Shown piece after piece: positions 1 through 6,573 of a stretch of 17,261 nt of DNA (position 1 is the first letter of the stretch; every line of letters begins with the position of its first letter). The stretch comes from Candidatus Woesearchaeota archaeon (GTDB lineage: Archaea; Nanobdellota; Nanobdellia; Woesearchaeales; WJKL01), in NCBI GenBank assembly GCA_019322535.1, contig JAHWIM010000016.1:1-17261 (forward strand), given 5' to 3'. Below the pieces are notes generated by a model that saw only the letters and a list, made by a program, of their open reading frames with translations, was not told the origin of the DNA and did not search any database. A program made the translations under genes and the position numbers.

Positions 1-46
1 AAAGAGTACAGTAGGACTATATAAAGTTTATTTTTTTATCGATAGT

Positions 47-56
47 TTTATAAATA
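47..56 (+). promoter_or_regulatory. TATA box of the 5S rRNA gene
   Basis: TTTATAAATA is centred about 26 bases before the predicted 5' end of the 5S rRNA (about 74-78), the usual archaeal TATA-to-start distance. A second TATA-like string at 18-27 could serve another transcript, for example a divergent gene to the left of the window, but this cannot be tested here. Confidence 0.65.
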
Positions 57-73
57 ACTATTTTTTCTTAGAT

Positions 74-187
74 TATAGGCGGCCATAGGGGTTTGGTTCA
101 CCTGTTCCCATTCGAACACAGCAGTTAAGCAAACTTCCGTATTGGTGTGTACTGCGTTACGCGGGAAAACCAATAAGCTGCCAACCT
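74..187 (+). rRNA. rrf: 5S ribosomal RNA
   Basis: This is 5S rRNA, the small RNA of the large-subunit central protuberance. The stretch has the classic 5S core: CCTGTTCCCATTCGAACAC at 101-119, then GCAGTTAAGC at 121-130. The terminal helix forms from GGCGGC at 78-83 and GCTGCC at 177-182, including one G-U pair. It is much GC-richer than its surroundings and has its own TATA box at 47-56. The exact ends are uncertain by a few bases. No 16S or 23S gene is visible beside it, although the window starts only about 70 bases upstream. Its 3' end abuts the stop codon (187-189) of the opposing NFACT gene with essentially no spacer. The only T-rich tract that could end transcription lies downstream, inside that antisense gene (about 204-245). 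Confidence 0.95.
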
Positions 188-1290
188 TATAATTCTAGAA
201 CAATAGTTTTATCTTTTGGATTGATTTCTTTTATTATTTTATGTCCTTTTAATTTTTCTTTTATTTCTTTCCAAGTATATTTTTTTGTTGCTTTGTTTAT
301 TTGTTCCATAACATCTTTGATTAAATTGTAATTTTGATAGATTAATTCTGCTTTTTTATGATTTTCCTGGATTGATTTTTCTGAAGTAGATATGTCTGAT
401 TTTTGTTTTTGGATTATTTTTTGAATTTTTTCTAATTGTAATCTGAATTTTTGTTTTTGGATTGATGTTGTTTGTTTTGAAAAATAAAAATCTAGAAGTT
501 GATTATATATTTTAAAAGATTCTTGTTTTAAATTTTTATAGAATTCTAATTTGAATGGAGTTATGTCTTCTATTTCTTTATTTTTGTAAATTATTTGAGG
601 ATTGATTTTTTTTGTTTTTAGGTTTTTAAATGTCTTGATTAATGAAGCAATTTCTTGGTCTGTTGTTTGTTTTGGTTTTTTGTTTTTGTTGATTTTGGAT
701 AAGAGGCATGATTCTTCTGCAAACAAGCCACCTAATCCTAAATCTATTGCTAATGCTTTGACTAAATTTTCTTTATTTGTTTTTTGAAGCAATGTTTTGA
801 GGTCTTTTTCTTTTAGTTCTAGAAAATTGTATTCTTTTTTTGGATAAGAGTATGTTTGTTTTGGAGCAATTGTTCTTTGTTTCCATTTTTGATGTTCTGC
901 TGCCATTAATATTTGGCTGTTTTTTGAAAAAATAATATTTCCTGTACTGAATAGTTCTAGGATTAGAGAGTAAGTTTGATCTTTTGTTTTAAAATCAAAC
1001 TGGACAATTCTTTCAAATTCTAATTGTTTTATTGCTGTTAATCTTGAATTGATTAGGTATTTTCTTAAAAACAAGCAAAATTGAGATGGGTTTTTTGTTT
1101 GTTGTCTTGTTTCTGTCAGAAAGAATATTTTAGGTGTTATTTTAAGAATTCGTTTTCCTTGGTTTGTAACATAAAGTTGAATTATTAATTCTTTTTTTGA
1201 TGGATGATATATTTGGTCTACTTTTGAATTTATTAAAAATTGAAGTTCTTTTATTAAGTAATGGATTTCTAAAGATGAAAATTGTTTCAT
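187..1290 (-). CDS. NFACT/Rqc2-family protein lacking the NFACT-R domain
   Basis: NFACT proteins (archaeal/bacterial RqcH, eukaryotic Rqc2/NEMF) bind the large ribosomal subunit after stalling and recruit tRNA to add C-terminal tails to the stalled chain. This 367-residue protein has the NFACT-N domain (about 1-170, with FCLFLRKYL at 71-79), a helix-hairpin-helix segment (about 172-225) and the first long coiled-coil helix (about 265-345). It ends with INPKDKTIVLEL, where family members normally turn into the second coiled-coil helix and then NFACT-R. Full-length archaeal members run to about 600 residues or more. The usual Asp-Arg pair of NFACT-N appears as Glu93-Arg94. The missing half is not encoded downstream, because the 5S rRNA gene begins there on the other strand. 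The ATG at 1290 lies one base after the stop of the kinase gene, so the two are probably co-transcribed. The family call is firm; whether this form is functional or the rest is encoded elsewhere is open. Confidence 0.85.
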   Translation of the reverse strand: MKQFSSLEIHYLIKELQFLINSKVDQIYHPSKKELIIQLYVTNQGKRILKITPKIFFLTETRQQTKNPSQFCLFLRKYLINSRLTAIKQLEFERIVQFDFKTKDQTYSLILELFSTGNIIFSKNSQILMAAEHQKWKQRTIAPKQTYSYPKKEYNFLELKEKDLKTLLQKTNKENLVKALAIDLGLGGLFAEESCLLSKINKNKKPKQTTDQEIASLIKTFKNLKTKKINPQIIYKNKEIEDITPFKLEFYKNLKQESFKIYNQLLDFYFSKQTTSIQKQKFRLQLEKIQKIIQKQKSDISTSEKSIQENHKKAELIYQNYNLIKDVMEQINKATKKYTWKEIKEKLKGHKIIKEINPKDKTIVLEL

Positions 1291-1291
1291 T

Positions 1292-1780
1292 TTATTTTAT
1301 TTTTTTAATTATTTTATTTAGATTTATTCCTTTTGTAGTATCAACAACTAAAACTTTATGCTTGTTCTCTTTTGCTTCATTCAAACAAATATCAAAAATC
1401 TCTGCATCAAGATTTTCTCTAATCTTTTCTTTATTATATCTTCTCTTTTTTAATCTCTTTTCTAATGTTTTAAGATCTGTTTTGGTAATAACACATAAAT
1501 CAACATATTTTTTTGGAAGAAAGTGAGAAAGATGGGAGTCAATTATGATTCCTTTTGGTTTGTGCTCTTTTTGTATTGATTTTATTTCCTTGATTAATCC
1601 CTTATTTAGTTTTTTTATGTCAACAATATTTGATTTTCTTTTCTTATCATAAGATTCAGCAAGTTTTTTTTCCTTGATGAATTTTTTGACATCTAATAAA
1701 GGATAATTAAATTTGTTCATTAGTTTTTTAGCTAAAGTTGTTTTGCCTGTTCCTGGTGTTCCTGAAACTGCTATTATCAT
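1292..1780 (-). CDS. AK6/Fap7-type adenylate kinase-like NTPase
   Basis: This 162-residue P-loop protein has the Walker A sequence GTPGTGKTT at residues 7-15, at the very N terminus as in the AK6/Fap7 family. Its C-terminal half carries the family's lid-like segment, RRYNKEKIRENLDAEIFD. Known members are nucleoside monophosphate kinase-fold ATPases that, in yeast (Fap7) and archaea, bind uS11 and act in the last steps of small-subunit rRNA maturation. The length fits the family. A TATA-like element at 1801-1811 sits about 26 bases upstream of the ATG, suggesting a leaderless transcript that continues into the NFACT gene one base downstream. The pairing links a small-subunit maturation factor to a ribosome quality-control protein and, further on, to 5S rRNA. 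It could equally be annotated as a putative adenylate kinase. Confidence 0.88.
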   Translation of the reverse strand: MIIAVSGTPGTGKTTLAKKLMNKFNYPLLDVKKFIKEKKLAESYDKKRKSNIVDIKKLNKGLIKEIKSIQKEHKPKGIIIDSHLSHFLPKKYVDLCVITKTDLKTLEKRLKKRRYNKEKIRENLDAEIFDICLNEAKENKHKVLVVDTTKGINLNKIIKKIK

Positions 1781-1800
1781 ATGATTTGATAAGAAAGAAC

Positions 1801-1811
1801 TTATTAAAAAA
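1801..1811 (-). promoter_or_regulatory. TATA-like box of the kinase-NFACT pair
   Basis: On the minus strand the element reads TTTTTTAATAA, centred near 1806, about 26 bases before the ATG at 1780. This fits a leaderless start. It is less canonical than the other boxes in the window. Confidence 0.45.
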
Positions 1812-1822
1812 CTTTTGATTAA

Positions 1823-3475
1823 TTATTTTTTTTGTGTTTTCTTCTTCTTGTGTTTTACCATTGCAAATAAAAGATGTTTTCTTGCAAAACTTTGTATAAG
1901 AAGGACCAGTATAAATAAGGCAGCAGAATAGCCAAGCAATAAGTATATATCATTTGCTAGTGCTGATAGCTTTGATTGGAATAAAATTGTTTTTTTAAGA
2001 AGGTTTTCTGCAATAACAAAAGGATTAAACTTAGCAATATTCCTAATATATTCTGGCATGCTTTCTATTGGAAGTATAACATTTGATAGGAATAAAAATA
2101 TTGAACCTAATGAAATTGATGCCAATGTTGCTGTTTCTTCTGAAGTAAAGATATTTCCTACTAACATACCTGCAAAAGTAAAGAATGAAGTTGTAAGTAG
2201 CAGGAGCAAAGCAGCTACAGGAAGAGTGGACAAAATTTGTGATTTGAAAAATATTAAAGATATTGCAATTATTATAATTAACTGCACTGTAACTATTAGT
2301 ATATTGGTAAAATATGTTCCTAGAATAAAAGTTATATTTCGAGTTGGCGTAATGAAATTTCTGAAATATGCTGGAGAATGTTTTTCCATCATAACAAGTG
2401 TTGTTGAAAGCAGAATTGAAATAAACATAACAACAAGAACTATTAAAGCTGGAAACATATAACCAAGATATGATTTTTCTGAAATTACTGGTTTGATATT
2501 GGTTGTTATTGGATTTACAATTGTTGCAGCATTGTTTATTTTTATTTCTTCTAAAGCAGAATATATTTTATCTAGAGAAGATTTTATCTGAGTTATTTTT
2601 GATGAAGATTGTGATAATTTGGATTTTACTAAACTTACTGTTGATTTTAAAGAGGACTCTATTTCATTAATTGTTTTGGTTATTATAGCATAATCTCCCT
2701 CATTATTTTCAATTTGAGACTTTAAACCCAAAATCGTTGTTTTTATATCTTCTATATCATCTTCTACCTTATTTTTATCTGAAAAATTGTCTAATGAATC
2801 TATACTTTCTTCTACACTCAAAATATTTTCTTCAATTGAATTAACTTTGTTTGTTAAGAAATTTTTAAAAGTCGAGGTTCTTTGTTTTAATGAAGACATT
2901 GAATTTGTATTCTGGTTTAAAGTGTTTATTTTACTAGTTATCTCCTTATTTTCAGTCTGTAGGTTAGTTATAATTGGTCTGTCTGTAAAGAGTTCTGTTC
3001 TTGTTAATTCTACTTTGTTTAATAGATTAGTAGTTAAGTCCATACTTAATTCTGATGAACGCTCTGTAAGTTTTGAAGATAATGTATCAAGAATCATCCA
3101 TACCAGATTGATTTTTGAGTTGTCGATATGAAAAGTTATTTCGTTGGTTTTGGTTGATTCTATCTGCATGTTTGGTGGAAAAACAATACAGGTATGAATT
3201 TTACCATATTTTATTGATTCTACACAAGATTCTTCTGAATCAAATTTTTGAACTTTAAACTCTTTTTCTTGCATTTTTTTAATAAATGATTCTGTTAGGT
3301 CATTATATTTACCAGAATATGTACCAATGTTTAGACTGTATTTACTTACGTTGTCAAAGGCAATTCCAACTAAGAATATCACTAAAAGAGGACCAAGAAT
3401 TATAATAAGAGCAGAGCTTTTTGACCTTATTAATAATTTAAAGTTTTTTTGGATTATTTTAAATAGCGCATGCAA
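1823..3475 (-). CDS. ABC-2 type transporter permease with coiled-coil ectodomain
   Basis: The 550-residue membrane protein has one transmembrane helix near the N terminus (about 21-40), a large outside region (about 41-335), and about five more helices (near 341-363, 382-408, 416-441, 446-470 and 508-529), ending in a Lys-rich tail. This is the ABC-2 permease plan, with an outsized ectodomain as in the YhgE/Pip group. Residues 170-312 look like coiled coil, with many Ser, Lys, Glu and Ile in heptad-like order. The probable start is TTG (3473-3475). A GGTGA Shine-Dalgarno-like stretch lies at 3482-3486, six bases upstream, inside the end of the ATPase gene, and no in-frame ATG comes before residue 68. 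It begins two bases after the ATPase stop, so it pairs with that ATPase as an exporter. The substrate cannot be read from the sequence; lipids, peptides or drugs are all possible. Confidence 0.85.
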   Translation of the reverse strand: MHALFKIIQKNFKLLIRSKSSALIIILGPLLVIFLVGIAFDNVSKYSLNIGTYSGKYNDLTESFIKKMQEKEFKVQKFDSEESCVESIKYGKIHTCIVFPPNMQIESTKTNEITFHIDNSKINLVWMILDTLSSKLTERSSELSMDLTTNLLNKVELTRTELFTDRPIITNLQTENKEITSKINTLNQNTNSMSSLKQRTSTFKNFLTNKVNSIEENILSVEESIDSLDNFSDKNKVEDDIEDIKTTILGLKSQIENNEGDYAIITKTINEIESSLKSTVSLVKSKLSQSSSKITQIKSSLDKIYSALEEIKINNAATIVNPITTNIKPVISEKSYLGYMFPALIVLVVMFISILLSTTLVMMEKHSPAYFRNFITPTRNITFILGTYFTNILIVTVQLIIIIAISLIFFKSQILSTLPVAALLLLLTTSFFTFAGMLVGNIFTSEETATLASISLGSIFLFLSNVILPIESMPEYIRNIAKFNPFVIAENLLKKTILFQSKLSALANDIYLLLGYSAALFILVLLIQSFARKHLLFAMVKHKKKKTQKK

Positions 3476-3477
3476 AT

Positions 3478-4464
3478 TTATTCACCTTTTAATCTGATTT
3501 CTTTTTTTCTAGAGTGTGAAATTGATTCAAATATTTCTTCTAATGAGGGTTTTTCTACGTTGAGCTCTATAATTGATTCATTTGTTTTTTTTGTTATATG
3601 TAATAAATGCTGGAGAGTTGATTCTGCATCTGGTGTGTGTATGTTTAATTTATTGTCTTTAAGAAACATTCTTTTTATAGAAAGTGATGAGTATTTTGAA
3701 AGTTCTTTTGCTATTTTGTCATATTTTCTGAGAGATGTTGTAATTTGAATTTCTTTATTTTGTGTAAATGCGTTTTTCAGTTGTTCTACTGTTCCTATTT
3801 TGATTATTCTTGAATTATGAAGGATACTTACTCTATCGCATGTATCTTCTAATTCTGAAAGAAGATGTGTTGCAACAATTACTGTTGTACCTAGGCGATG
3901 GATTCCTTTTAGAAGCTGCCAGGTTTCTTTTCTTAGTATTGGATCGAGGTCTGCTGTTGGCTCGTCTAGAATAAGAACTTTTGGATTATGTATTAAAGAG
4001 CAGGCAATACTTAATCTTTTTTGCATTCCTCCTGAAAGAGTTTGTGCTATTTGCTCTCTTTCTTGAGTCAGTTCTGTTAAATCAAGCAAATGATTGATAT
4101 TTGTTTGTATTGTTTCTTTTGAAAGATGATAAAGCGAGCCAAAATGTGCAAGATTTTCTTCTACTGTTAATTTTGGATAAAAAGATGGAGATTGTGGTGC
4201 AAATCCAAACATCTTTCTTACTTCAAGCATATTCTTAAAAAGTGATTTATTAGTTTGGTCTTCTTTAGAATAAAATAAGATATCCCCTTGTTCTGGCTCG
4301 TAGTAACCAATTAAGGTATTAAGAAGAGTTGTTTTACCAGAACCAGACATACCTATTAGTCCAAATATTTCTCCTTGATTTATTTCAAGATTTAAATTAT
4401 CAAGAACTACTTTTTTACCAAATTTTTTGGTTATATTTTTAAGCTTTATGATGGGTGTTGCCAT
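3478..4464 (-). CDS. ABC transporter ATP-binding protein
   Basis: This is a 328-residue ATPase subunit with every nucleotide-binding motif intact: Walker A GMSGSGKTT at 38-46, Q-loop Gln91, signature LSGGMQKR at 143-150, Walker B LILDEPT at 164-170 and switch His200. Residues 1-225 form the nucleotide-binding domain. The last hundred residues resemble the C-terminal extension of DrrA/CcmA-type exporter ATPases, which pair with ABC-2 permeases. It would sit on the cytoplasmic face and drive export through the permease encoded two bases downstream. It has its own TATA box (4487-4494) placed for a leaderless start. That box lies immediately behind the stop codon of the preceding lipoprotein gene, so the transporter pair can be transcribed independently of the lipoprotein. 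Confidence 0.93.
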   Translation of the reverse strand: MATPIIKLKNITKKFGKKVVLDNLNLEINQGEIFGLIGMSGSGKTTLLNTLIGYYEPEQGDILFYSKEDQTNKSLFKNMLEVRKMFGFAPQSPSFYPKLTVEENLAHFGSLYHLSKETIQTNINHLLDLTELTQEREQIAQTLSGGMQKRLSIACSLIHNPKVLILDEPTADLDPILRKETWQLLKGIHRLGTTVIVATHLLSELEDTCDRVSILHNSRIIKIGTVEQLKNAFTQNKEIQITTSLRKYDKIAKELSKYSSLSIKRMFLKDNKLNIHTPDAESTLQHLLHITKKTNESIIELNVEKPSLEEIFESISHSRKKEIRLKGE

Positions 4465-4486
4465 GTTTAAAAATAAAGGTTTTAGG

Positions 4487-4494
4487 TATATAAA
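4487..4494 (-). promoter_or_regulatory. TATA box of the ABC transporter operon
   Basis: TTTATATA on the minus strand is centred at 4490-4491, 26 bases from the ATG at 4464. This fits the archaeal TATA-to-start distance for a leaderless mRNA. It lies directly downstream of the lipoprotein stop codon (4496-4498). Confidence 0.7.
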
Positions 4495-4495
4495 T

Positions 4496-4957
4496 TTAAC
4501 TATCGATTGTAGGGGAATTTATTTGGCCAACAGCTATATTTGTTTCGTTTACTAATTCAGGAGGATTTTCGTTTAGTTTTTTATAGATTTTTAAATTATA
4601 AACGCCTTTTTCTAGAGGAGATATTTCAGCTGATATTTCTGAATTACACATGCATTTTGCTCCTTGTCCTGTGAATACTTCTATAACTGTTACCTGAGCA
4701 TCTTTTATTGATTGTTGTAGTTCAATGTCAAGGTCGCAAAGATGGTTTGATTTATGAGATATAACAATTGAGTCTTCTGCTCCAGTTATAGATATATCAT
4801 CTAATGATCGTAGTCCTTTATCAATAGATTTTTTATTTATACATCCCTTGATAGAATATGAGAGCATTCCTTTTTCTTCTGTTATTATTTTACTGCTGCA
4901 ACCTAAAACAAATAAGGATATAATTAAGAATACAATAAATAACCCTCTTTTTTTCAT
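4496..4957 (-). CDS. Small predicted lipoprotein of unknown function
   Basis: I do not recognise the family. The 153-residue protein starts with a Lys/Arg-rich n-region, a hydrophobic stretch (about 6-18) and a lipobox-like FVLGC with Cys20, so it is probably a lipid-anchored extracellular protein. The mature part has further cysteines: Cys38, Cys73 and a Cys-Met-Cys pair near residue 105. It ends with a beta-rich segment resembling those of small extracellular beta-sandwich domains. It has its own TATA box (4980-4987). It sits between a membrane-bound regulator and an ABC exporter, all on the same strand, so it may be a sensor or accessory protein for that transporter; this rests on context only. 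Confidence 0.7.
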   Translation of the reverse strand: MKKRGLFIVFLIISLFVLGCSSKIITEEKGMLSYSIKGCINKKSIDKGLRSLDDISITGAEDSIVISHKSNHLCDLDIELQQSIKDAQVTVIEVFTGQGAKCMCNSEISAEISPLEKGVYNLKIYKKLNENPPELVNETNIAVGQINSPTIDS

Positions 4958-4979
4958 ATAATAATGGTTTTATTAATAG

Positions 4980-4987
4980 TATAAAAA
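4980..4987 (-). promoter_or_regulatory. TATA box of the lipoprotein gene
   Basis: TTTTTATA on the minus strand is centred about 26 bases before the ATG at 4957. It lies in the short gap just after the stop codon of the upstream regulator gene. Confidence 0.6.
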
Positions 4988-4989
4988 GT

Positions 4990-5550
4990 TTATTTTTTCT
5001 TTTTGATATAATCAATTATTAAGAAGATTACTAGGGCTGTTAAAGCACCTATTAAAAACCACAAAGCAATGTTTGGTTGTGTTTGTACTGCTTGAATTGG
5101 GGGTTCTGCAGCTGTTTCCATCACTGCTTTTTCTAGCCTTGCTGCTCCAAAAGTGCTCATTTGGCTTGAAAATAAGTGGATTATTCCTGCTGTTACTGAT
5201 ATTACAACAGCAACTGGTAAGATGCTTTTTAGTTTTTCTTTAAGACCAAATGTTGACTTAGGAGCAATAATAACATATTTGTTTGCTAATTTATAATGGT
5301 TTACTTCTTTTCCTTTTTCGCTGTAATGGAATTCTTCTGCTGAGATAAGGCCTGCTTCTAAAAGATGTTTAAGATTATAATGAACTGTTGAAAGAGGTAA
5401 TTCTAGTTTTTTAGCTAATTCTGTTTCTGTTGCTTCTTTTTCTGCTAAATAATCGAGAATTTTTCTACAGCTTTGGTTTGATATAACTTGAGCTAATTCT
5501 TTTGCTTTACTTTCTTTTAGACTTACTAGTAGGAATGATTCTTTTGACAT
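4990..5550 (-). CDS. Membrane-anchored winged-helix transcriptional regulator
   Basis: The N-terminal part (about 26-92) is an ArsR-like winged helix. Its recognition-helix region reads TETELAKKLELPLSTVHYNL at 41-60, followed by a typical wing (GLISAEEFHYSEKGKEVNHY). Two hydrophobic segments follow, at about 109-128 and 160-180, and the protein ends with a Lys-rich tail. This places the DNA-binding domain in the cytoplasm and a roughly 30-residue Ala/Glu/Pro-rich loop outside, with both termini inside. One-component regulators of this kind couple an envelope signal to transcription. The neighbouring lipoprotein and ABC transporter, on the same strand, are natural candidates for control. The start is supported by a TATA element at 5571-5580. 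The ligand is unknown. Confidence 0.82.
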   Translation of the reverse strand: MSKESFLLVSLKESKAKELAQVISNQSCRKILDYLAEKEATETELAKKLELPLSTVHYNLKHLLEAGLISAEEFHYSEKGKEVNHYKLANKYVIIAPKSTFGLKEKLKSILPVAVVISVTAGIIHLFSSQMSTFGAARLEKAVMETAAEPPIQAVQTQPNIALWFLIGALTALVIFLIIDYIKKKK

Positions 5551-5570
5551 ATATTATTGGAATATTTGCC

Positions 5571-5580
5571 TATTTTTAAA
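5571..5580 (-). promoter_or_regulatory. TATA box of the membrane regulator gene
   Basis: TTTAAAAATA on the minus strand is centred about 26 bases before the ATG at 5550. It shares the 103-base divergent intergenic region with the YjbQ promoter. Confidence 0.55.
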
Positions 5581-5623
5581 GGTTAGGATAAGTTTGAATT
5601 GGTTTGAAGTTATTTTAATAAAA

Positions 5624-5632
5624 TTTTTATAG
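5624..5632 (+). promoter_or_regulatory. TATA box of the YjbQ-family gene
   Basis: TTTTTATAG on the plus strand is centred at 5628, 26 bases before the ATG at 5654. This indicates a leaderless transcript. Confidence 0.65.
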
Positions 5633-5653
5633 AATTGAAATAATATTTTATTT

Positions 5654-6049
5654 ATGGAGGAAATAAATGTTTCAACAAATGAAAGAAATGAATTAATTGA
5701 TATAACAGCAGAAGTTAGAAATATAGTTAAAAAATCTGGTGTTAAAAATGGGATTTGTATTGTTTGTTGCCCTCATACAACTGCTGGAATAACTATTAAT
5801 GAAGGAGCTGATCCTGATGTTAAAAGAGATATTTTAATGTGGTTAAACAAACTTGTGCCTGAAAACAGTGGTTTTAAACATAGTGAAGGAAATTCTGATT
5901 CTCATGTTAAATCAAGCTTAATTGGAGTTTCTGAAACATTAGTTCTAAAAGACAGTGATTTGGTTTTAGGAACATGGCAAAATCTATATTTTGCTGAATT
6001 TGATGGCCCTAGAAAAAGAAAAGTTATTGTTAAGATTATTGAAGAATAA
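5654..6049 (+). CDS. YjbQ/UPF0047 family protein
   Basis: At 131 residues this is a full-length UPF0047/YjbQ protein. The family signatures are complete: CCPHTTAGITINEGADPDV at 38-56 with His41 and the acidic residues after it, HSEGNSDSHVKSSLIG at 76-91 with His76, Asn80 and His84, then LGTWQ at 105-109 and the E-x-D-G-P-R box near 115-120. The conserved His and acidic residues form a metal-dependent active-site pocket in solved structures. E. coli YjbQ has weak thiamine-phosphate synthase activity, so many databases call it a secondary thiamine-phosphate synthase. The physiological role is not settled. It has its own promoter and is divergent from the membrane regulator. Nothing nearby belongs to thiamine synthesis. 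Confidence 0.93.
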   Translation: MEEINVSTNERNELIDITAEVRNIVKKSGVKNGICIVCCPHTTAGITINEGADPDVKRDILMWLNKLVPENSGFKHSEGNSDSHVKSSLIGVSETLVLKDSDLVLGTWQNLYFAEFDGPRKRKVIVKIIEE

Positions 6050-6078
6050 ATATACATCATCAGTTAAATAATAATAAT

Positions 6079-6088
6079 ATTTAAATAT
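6079..6088 (+). promoter_or_regulatory. TATA box of the MBF1 gene
   Basis: ATTTAAATAT on the plus strand is centred about 27-28 bases before the ATG at 6112, again placed for a leaderless start. Confidence 0.55.
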
Positions 6089-6111
6089 CCAAAAACTAAT
6101 ATTTTGATAAC

Positions 6112-6573
6112 ATGCAATGTGATATGTGCGGTTCTGAAGAGAGAGTATATAAAACAAATATAGAGGGGAGTATATTAAATGTGTGTAAGGCCTGTTCTAA
6201 ATTTGGAACAGTTATTGCTCCTGTCAGAGAAGAGATTGAAGTAAGAAGAGAGAGAGAAATAAAAGAAATTGAAAAAGAGCCAGAAAAAGAAATAATAGAA
6301 TTAGTTGTTGGTGATTTTGCAGATAGAATAAGAAGGAAAAGAGAAGAACTTGGATTAAAACAAGAGGATTTTGCAAAAAAATTAAATGAAAAAGAAAGTG
6401 TCATTCATAAATTAGAGACTGGTGAATTTAAACCAAGTTTAGATATGGCTAGAAAGTTGGAGAAAGTATTGGGAATTAAATTAGTTGAAGAATATGAAGA
6501 AGAAGGAAAAGCAACTAAAACAGAAAGTGCTGAACTAACTGTTGGTGATTTGATTAAAATAAAAAAAGGATAA
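6112..6573 (+). CDS. Archaeal multiprotein bridging factor 1 (aMBF1)
   Basis: This 153-residue protein has the archaeal MBF1 layout. An N-terminal zinc ribbon carries Cys3, Cys6, Cys25 and Cys28. A charged, Glu-rich linker follows (about 38-65). A Cro/C1-type helix-turn-helix lies at about 68-125, with RIRRKREELGLKQEDFAKKL and the SVIHKLETGEFKPS helix pair, and the protein ends in a short tail. In eukaryotes MBF1 bridges activators and TBP; archaeal homologues bind the small ribosomal subunit and their role is probably linked to translation. It is monocistronic with its own TATA element. Its TAA stop touches the stop codon of the opposite-strand PMT-like gene with no spacer. Confidence 0.93.
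   Translation: MQCDMCGSEERVYKTNIEGSILNVCKACSKFGTVIAPVREEIEVRREREIKEIEKEPEKEIIELVVGDFADRIRRKREELGLKQEDFAKKLNEKESVIHKLETGEFKPSLDMARKLEKVLGIKLVEEYEEEGKATKTESAELTVGDLIKIKKG

Noticed and set aside
602..787. Plus-strand open frame, hydrophobic translation
   Set aside because: It lies antisense to the NFACT gene, has no promoter at the right distance, and its Phe/Leu richness is the usual shadow of Lys/Glu-rich coding sequence.
1197..1526. Plus-strand open frame across the NFACT/kinase junction
   Set aside because: It is antisense to two conserved genes and resembles only the reverse reading of Lys-rich codons.
2058..3131. Two plus-strand open frames within the ABC permease
   Set aside because: They are shadows of the permease coding strand, with no family pattern or start signals.
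6096..6404. Minus-strand open frame over MBF1
   Set aside because: MBF1 has a zinc ribbon and helix-turn-helix on the plus strand; the reverse frame is Ser/Phe-rich low-complexity sequence.
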